Program-made: the position numbers and the translations under genes | Notes under the pieces: model-generated | Seen by the model: only the letters and a program-made list of their open reading frames with translations | Databases searched by the model: none | What the model was told of the DNA's origin: nothing | Assembly (NCBI GenBank): GCA_003518475.1 | Contig: DOYO01000039.1 | Coordinates: 354 to 7,212 of the forward strand | Direction of reading: 5' to 3' | DNA: 6,859 bases | Source of the DNA: Acholeplasmataceae bacterium | GTDB lineage: Bacteria; Bacillota_I; Bacilli_A; Acholeplasmatales; Acholeplasmataceae | Shown: in pieces, positions 1-4,252 of the stretch | How positions within the stretch are numbered: the stretch's first letter is position 1 | Layout of the letters: every line of letters starts with the position of its first letter

Positions 1-1826
1 AAGGTAAGTTTGAGCACGGTAGAGCCTTCAAAGGATGCTCCAATATCAAAGATCGCTCCAATTAATGCGTTGACTTCTGTAGCCCAGGCTGCAGATTCAG
101 GTCCTTCGAGCGCCAACGTCGATGGCACAGCTATATATGCTGACATGGCTTCATCAGCGCTGAATGTCAATACGTTGTGTGCGATATTCGCGATTAAAAA
201 GTCTGAATGATTATCTAGAGGCGTATCGATCAAATAAGATCTGAAAACTTCATCCGCCAATAGTGGGGCGAAATCTATTTCTTCATAGGAAGGATAAACA
301 TCTCTATTGTCATAGGTATAAGCAGCTGCAGTATAGACCAATCCTAAGATGGTTGTTATTTCATTTCCTAAATCAACTTCTGCAGGTATATAGAGCATAT
401 CGTTATCTAAAGTCGTCTGCAGATATTCAAGTCCTGTCGTTCCTAATCTTTGGATAATCTGAAGTTCTTCAAAGGATGTGGAGAATTCAGCGAATTGTTC
501 TGGTGTCAGAGAACCGAAGCTTGAGAACAACTGAATCTTATCATCCAAAATCATATCTGAGAAGCTTGTAAGTTCTGATGCTGACGTGAATAAGTATATC
601 GATTCAACGATGTCTAAGATATTATTGATTTCCTGACCGAAGTTAAAATCGACAACTCCGCTTGCAGGATCGCTCATCAAGGTCTTTGTGACGACATCAT
701 TGAGCAATTCGTCGGTGACGAATTGGTCGATGATTGCTGGACTTGCAAGTTCGAGGGCGGCATTGACAACCTGGCTGTCTTCAAATATCTTTTCAACAAT
801 CAGTCTAAGAGTATCCATATGATTGGTGACAACTTCGTCGACAATCACCATGGTATCTGTATCGCCGCCAAGAGCTGCGATACCCAATTTAGTCGCTTCA
901 ATATAAATGCTACCGATATTTTGAAGTTCTGTATCCCATTCGATTTCATTCATCGCTGTTGAAATCTCATCTGCCAATGCAGCATCGACTTGGTCGCCTA
1001 ATGCACTATAAAGTGCATAATCGACTCCAAGCGGAATCAGTTCGACAAGCATTTCTATTTCTGTGATTTTTGTGAATATATTGGAAATCCACTCTTCATT
1101 TTGGAGGGCGAGAAATTGTGTTGGATCTGAAGATGCTTCTGCAAGCGCAGTTAGATCCACATCACCGAATTCATCTGTGAAGATTGCGTCAATCAAATTG
1201 GCAATTCTAGCAAACTGACCGGTTTCACCAATGAAGAAATCGGCATTATCAAAGATAAATGATAATTCTTCAGTTAAATAGGCTTCACGATCTGCCGGAT
1301 CAACCCATGTAACCATGTCTTGAGCCTGTGTGCTCGATACTGCAAAGTCTGCAGCCAGATGGATAATCGCTAAGGATTCCAAATTTCCGAATGCACGTAC
1401 GATATTTGCAAGATTGGTTCCCTGTTCAGCGGTAAGCTCAAGCATTGTTGTTGGATCTGAAAGGTAACCCATGATTTCTGCAAGTGAACCAAATTCTAAT
1501 GTCGCTTCAATAATGTCATAAAGTCTCATGAATTCCAAGGACCAATCTACTTCTGTGAATGCATCTAATGCTGCTTGGCCGTTTGGTCTTGTACTGAAAT
1601 CATATGCTAAATCATCTGGCATGAAATTTTCGATTCCATATTGTGTAGCAAACGGAATCATGTATCCAAGCAGATTGGATTTGCTGATATAAGTAAATAT
1701 TTGTTCGATGTCTCCTAAGTTGTCACTGGAAATGGTATTGAAATCATACCCTTCGTCCAAATAACCGCCATCCATCAAGATGGTAGCAATCCCTAAGATG
1801 CTTTCTAGTTCCTGGCCGAAGTTGAA
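1..1826 (-). repeat. Seven degenerate protein repeats in the ectodomain of the CvpA-like gene
   Basis: Each unit opens with an aromatic or hydrophobic residue a few positions before a glutamate, then roughly E-(L/I/V)-x-x-I/L-x-x-I. Examples are FNFGQELESILGIA, WSLEFMRLYDII, WDTELQNIGSIY, FNFGQEINNILDIV, LGNEITTILGLV and WATEVNALIGAIF. The anchor glutamates are residues 295, 387, 476, 589, 688, 778 and 873 (codons starting at 1811, 1535, 1268, 929, 632, 362 and 77), so spacings are 92, 89, 113, 99, 90 and 95. Some units contain a second shared segment, such as SDPTTMLELTAEQ (412-424), SDPTQFLALQNEE (522-534) and FGSLTPEQF (726-734). The third unit (around 476) is the weakest match. The units have diverged at DNA level, so this is an old duplication and not a recent expansion. 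The seventh unit runs off the window, so more may follow. Confidence 0.7.
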
Positions 1827-2693
1827 TTCGCTTGCTTCTTCCAGTTCATCTTCAAAATCATAAACATCGACCGTAAAAACCATGTCAAAGACATAGCGGT
1901 CGATGGATTTACCTTCGATTAAAATTTGTGAAGTGATGGATGCCAATCCTTGTTCGTTCATTTCCTTCACTTGATCCAAATAGTCTTGAACCATGCTTGG
2001 TAGAGCGATTAATTGTTGGTTTCCTGCACCAAGTTGTGCATTGTTATTGGATTCGATGGTTGGTTCAGAGCCTAAACCTGCAATGAAGCCTGAGAAGACG
2101 AGGACTGGCAATAAGAAGATGAACCCTACAACAGCTCCGCGTACAGAGCCCACCATGCCGCCGAAGAAACGGCTCATGATATTTTTGTTCAATCTCTTTC
2201 TAGGAACAAATTTCTTTTTGGTTGAATTTCTTTCTGAATCTTCTTCAAATTCTTGTTTTTCTTTTTCATTTTGTTTAGCAAGCATTTTTTTGAGAATGAT
2301 ACGTTTCCAGATGGGCTTGAATATAATGAGCGTTAAAAGTGATTTGATAACTGGATATAGTGAAAAGAATGCGATCACGCGGATGACTAAGTCAATGATA
2401 GCAACAATTAAACCCGTGAGTGCGGGGTCAATCAGATAAGCGAGGATATCCGCTGGAACTGTAATCGGCAAGTAACCTTGAATCAGTGCAATCAGATCCT
2501 GAAAGGTAAATGTTGCTGATAAAAACCAGTTTAGCGAAATCGAGGATACGATGATTAATGTGACAATCGTTAGGAAAATACTGACGACCGTGAAATATAA
2601 AGATTTACTGGTACCTCTGAAAAATCCCAATAGGAAATTGATAGCTACGAAAAAGCCAAACACACCCCATTGAATCAACAGCATTGATGGCAT
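1..2693 (-). CDS. CvpA-like membrane protein with giant acidic repeat ectodomain (3' end cut by window edge)
   Basis: I read this frame base by base: 897 codons from ATG 2693 to the window edge with no stop, so the C terminus is missing. Residues 1-207 form a membrane domain with hydrophobic segments at about 5-24, 31-53, 92-125 and 180-207. FLLGFFRGTSKS between the first two and SRFFGGMVGSVRGAVVGF before the last resemble the glycine/arginine motifs at the two halves of the CvpA (colicin V production protein) family, which is normally only about 160-180 aa. A charged, Lys-rich loop (126-176) interrupts the domain. Basic residues in this loop and at R26/K30 place both inside the cell, so residues 208-897 should lie outside. 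That part is strongly acidic (about four acidic residues per basic one by hand count), has no cysteine, and consists of at least seven degenerate repeats of 89-113 residues. It could be a surface stalk, an adhesin or an envelope organiser; its function is unknown. It has its own promoter and is probably separate from the dnaE operon. Confidence 0.9.
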   Translation of the reverse strand, partial: MPSMLLIQWGVFGFFVAINFLLGFFRGTSKSLYFTVVSIFLTIVTLIIVSSISLNWFLSATFTFQDLIALIQGYLPITVPADILAYLIDPALTGLIVAIIDLVIRVIAFFSLYPVIKSLLTLIIFKPIWKRIILKKMLAKQNEKEKQEFEEDSERNSTKKKFVPRKRLNKNIMSRFFGGMVGSVRGAVVGFIFLLPVLVFSGFIAGLGSEPTIESNNNAQLGAGNQQLIALPSMVQDYLDQVKEMNEQGLASITSQILIEGKSIDRYVFDMVFTVDVYDFEDELEEASEFNFGQELESILGIATILMDGGYLDEGYDFNTISSDNLGDIEQIFTYISKSNLLGYMIPFATQYGIENFMPDDLAYDFSTRPNGQAALDAFTEVDWSLEFMRLYDIIEATLEFGSLAEIMGYLSDPTTMLELTAEQGTNLANIVRAFGNLESLAIIHLAADFAVSSTQAQDMVTWVDPADREAYLTEELSFIFDNADFFIGETGQFARIANLIDAIFTDEFGDVDLTALAEASSDPTQFLALQNEEWISNIFTKITEIEMLVELIPLGVDYALYSALGDQVDAALADEISTAMNEIEWDTELQNIGSIYIEATKLGIAALGGDTDTMVIVDEVVTNHMDTLRLIVEKIFEDSQVVNAALELASPAIIDQFVTDELLNDVVTKTLMSDPASGVVDFNFGQEINNILDIVESIYLFTSASELTSFSDMILDDKIQLFSSFGSLTPEQFAEFSTSFEELQIIQRLGTTGLEYLQTTLDNDMLYIPAEVDLGNEITTILGLVYTAAAYTYDNRDVYPSYEEIDFAPLLADEVFRSYLIDTPLDNHSDFLIANIAHNVLTFSADEAMSAYIAVPSTLALEGPESAAWATEVNALIGAIFDIGASFEGSTVLKLT

Positions 2694-2700
2694 ATGAATC

Positions 2701-2708
2701 CCGCCTTT
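2701..2708 (-). promoter_or_regulatory. Ribosome binding site of the CvpA-like gene
   Basis: AAAGGCGG on the minus strand differs by one base from AAAGGAGG and lies 7 nt before ATG 2693. A second in-frame ATG at 2684 would be 16 nt away, too far, so 2693 is the preferred start. An in-frame stop (TAG at 2750-2748) lies upstream, and no other ATG comes between it and 2693. Confidence 0.75.
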
Positions 2709-2730
2709 CTCATTCTTGCTTCTAACATCT

Positions 2731-2759
2731 ATTTTAGCAAAAAAGCCCTATAAACACAA
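2731..2759 (-). promoter_or_regulatory. Extended -10 promoter for the CvpA-like gene, overlapping the terminator
   Basis: The minus strand reads TTGTGT (2759-2754, a weak -35 matching TTG of TTGACA), then exactly 17 nt, then TAAAAT (2736-2731, five of six matches to TATAAT) preceded by TGC (2739-2737), an extended -10 element. Transcription would start near 2724, leaving a leader of about 30 nt before ATG 2693. The spacer contains the right arm and T tract of the terminator of the preceding operon. Confidence 0.6.
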
Positions 2760-2801
2760 TCATATATATCTACGTATATATTTATGTGCCCTTTAGGGCT
2801 T
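2739..2801 (-). terminator. Rho-independent terminator after the dnaE-CDF operon
   Basis: On the minus strand, AAGCCCTA (2801-2794) can pair with TAGGGCTT (2750-2743), and six T residues (2744-2739) finish the structure. The 43 nt between the arms can pair further: CACA (2788-2785) with TGTG (2758-2755), then an ATATATA/TATATAT stem around 2781-2762, giving one long imperfect hairpin. It begins 12 nt after the CDF stop codon, as expected of an operon end. There is no T tract on the opposite side, so it works in the minus direction only. Confidence 0.75.
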
Positions 2802-2812
2802 ATCAATGGCAA

Positions 2813-3700
2813 TCATTGACGATGAGGATTGACGTGAACCATGCAATGAATGACTTCTGGGAACTCAGATTCGACCTTATGATGAACATTTTCTGCGATT
2901 TTATGCGCAGAACTCAATGTCAATGTTGACTTGACTCCGATTTCAACGTCCACATATTTTTGAGTCATATGATTTCTAACCTTCAAATCATCGACAGTCA
3001 CGACGCCTTCAATGGATAGGATAACTTCGTGGATTCTGGTAACTTCTTCGTCTGAAGGCGCTTGATCGACAAGATACGCAACAGATTCCAATAAGATTTG
3101 AACCGCGAGTCTTAAGATGAATAAACCGATGATGATCGAAGCGATAAAGTCAAAGATGATCAGACCAAACTGCGCTAACGTTAACCCGATCACAGAAAAT
3201 AATGTCGCCCAAGCATCTAAAAGATGATTTTTCGAATCTGCTTTAAGTGTCGGACTTTTGTGTTTCCTGCTGATGATCAGGTAATATCTATATAAAACGA
3301 ATTTGATCAAGAGTGCGATGATGGAGACAATAACGGTTAAAACATGCGGGGAATCAAAGTTATCTGGATGCTTTATATAAGCGACAATGGATTCAACAGC
3401 AAAGATTCCAATAAAAATCGAAGTGATGAAAAAGATCACCCCAAGCACGAAATAGGCCAAACCTTCAAACTTTTCATGTCCATAAGGATGGTCATGATCA
3501 GGCTTCTTTGTAGCAATCGTTAGGATCACCAAGAGCATGATGCTAATGAAGACATCAGAAAAAGAATTCAAGCCATCACTGATGAGGGCTTGAGCATTTC
3601 CCCAGATTCCAAATGTTAATTTCAATATTGCGAGACCAACATTAAATGCCAGTCCTATTTTGACGGCTTTTAATATCTCAATTCTGCTTTCTTTTGTCAT
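2813..3700 (-). CDS. Cation diffusion facilitator (CDF) divalent metal exporter, 295 aa
   Basis: Proton-coupled exporter of divalent metals (Zn, Fe, Mn or Co) in the cytoplasmic membrane. I place the start at ATG 3700: AGAAGGA (3714-3708) sits 7 nt upstream of it, but only 1 nt from the in-frame TTG at 3706. Six membrane segments are visible (about 8-32, 37-62, 80-103, 118-143, 158-180, 181-208), followed by a cytoplasmic domain of about 85 residues. TM2 carries SDGLNSFSD and TM5 carries ADSKNHLLD. By position against E. coli YiiP, the transport site would be N45, D49, N158 and D162, not the Asp/His-rich set of Zn exporters. The loop site is conserved: D68, H71 and H75 in PDHDHPYGH. The C-terminal domain has histidines at 266, 273/274, 285 and 289, close to where YiiP binds metal at its dimer interface, with HVNP replacing HQDP. 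SDGLN..SD in TM2 resembles MntE-type manganese exporters, so Mn is a reasonable guess, not a certainty. It ends in TGA just before a terminator. Confidence 0.93.
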   Translation of the reverse strand: MTKESRIEILKAVKIGLAFNVGLAILKLTFGIWGNAQALISDGLNSFSDVFISIMLLVILTIATKKPDHDHPYGHEKFEGLAYFVLGVIFFITSIFIGIFAVESIVAYIKHPDNFDSPHVLTVIVSIIALLIKFVLYRYYLIISRKHKSPTLKADSKNHLLDAWATLFSVIGLTLAQFGLIIFDFIASIIIGLFILRLAVQILLESVAYLVDQAPSDEEVTRIHEVILSIEGVVTVDDLKVRNHMTQKYVDVEIGVKSTLTLSSAHKIAENVHHKVESEFPEVIHCMVHVNPHRQ

Positions 3701-3707
3701 GCGCAAG

Positions 3708-3714
3708 TCCTTCT
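3708..3714 (-). promoter_or_regulatory. Ribosome binding site that fixes the CDF start codon
   Basis: AGAAGGA on the minus strand overlaps the TAG stop of the upstream 173-aa gene. It is 7 nt from ATG 3700 and 1 nt from TTG 3706. The spacing supports ATG 3700 as the start and suggests that translation of the CDF is coupled to that of the gene before it. Confidence 0.8.
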
Positions 3715-4234
3715 AGTTGATATTTTTAGTTGTGTGTCCCTGACCAGATTCTGGTACGAAATCGGAATCGAATCCTTCTAAGAGCCTATAATCATTCAGA
3801 TGCTTTTCAGCATCCGGATCACGATTCAGGAGTTTGTCATAAACAATTCCTATATGCAGGATCATTCGAATCAGTTTTTTGATGTCATAAGCATTCTTAA
3901 TCCGTATATCGGAATATTCAAGTGTTTGGTAATCATTATAAAAATAAACATTGACTGTATATTCATTCAGTTCGGATTCGTCAAAGATGATTATATCATA
4001 TTCCAATACAGAAAGAAACATGCGTTCTAATAACGCCTCTGCATGGTCGACTCCCTGAAGCTGCATGGCTTGAAATAAAACAGAACTTACATTTTCAAGA
4101 AGTTCATCCAGCAGAATAGGATCCTGTTTGGTTTTATATAGTTTTTTCAAGACTCGGATTTGACCGCCAAAACGATTTTGGTAGTCAATATCGATATCTG
4201 TTTTTTGTTCAATTGTCCATTCATCGAATCTCAT
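3713..4234 (-). CDS. Hypothetical acidic protein, 173 aa, between dnaE and a CDF exporter
   Basis: I do not recognise this family. ATG at 4234 is preceded by GGAG (4245-4242) with a 7-nt gap, a good ribosome site, and the gene starts 18 nt after the dnaE stop, so it is probably cotranscribed. The protein has no signal peptide and no clear membrane segment, so it is probably cytoplasmic. It is rich in Asp, Glu, Tyr, Ile and Leu. Residues about 36-78 look helical (QDPILLDELLENVSSVLF followed by a leucine-rich stretch). Residues about 79-112 look like beta strands (YDIIIFDE, then YTVNVYFYNDYQTLEY). Residues 115-150 are helical again, and the last 20 residues are polar and probably disordered. 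The stop codon TAG is part of the ribosome site of the next gene, which suggests translational coupling. Coding status is supported by length, start signal and tight operon packing; function is unknown. Confidence 0.85.
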   Translation of the reverse strand: MRFDEWTIEQKTDIDIDYQNRFGGQIRVLKKLYKTKQDPILLDELLENVSSVLFQAMQLQGVDHAEALLERMFLSVLEYDIIIFDESELNEYTVNVYFYNDYQTLEYSDIRIKNAYDIKKLIRMILHIGIVYDKLLNRDPDAEKHLNDYRLLEGFDSDFVPESGQGHTTKNIN

Positions 4235-4252
4235 TGATTTTCTCCACTCGCA

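Noticed and set aside
10..962. Three short plus-strand open frames (10-210, 263-457, 723-962)
   Set aside because: All lie opposite the continuous 897-codon minus-strand frame and have no family features or start signals; they are shadows.
1993..2439. Plus-strand open frame of 148 codons
   Set aside because: It is antisense to the membrane and loop part of the CvpA-like gene, has no convincing ribosome site, and its composition is that of a reverse-strand shadow.
2762..2781. Alternating AT-rich stretch as a replication-origin or DNA-unwinding element
   Set aside because: It is short, has no DnaA-box-like sequences nearby, and is explained as the inner stem of the terminator hairpin.
3698..3706. 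TTG at 3706 as the start of the CDF gene
   Set aside because: It lies only 1 nt from the ribosome site; ATG 3700 has the normal 7-nt gap.
3800..4030. Plus-strand open frame of 76 codons
   Set aside because: Antisense to the 173-aa operon gene, which has a far better ribosome site and operon context.
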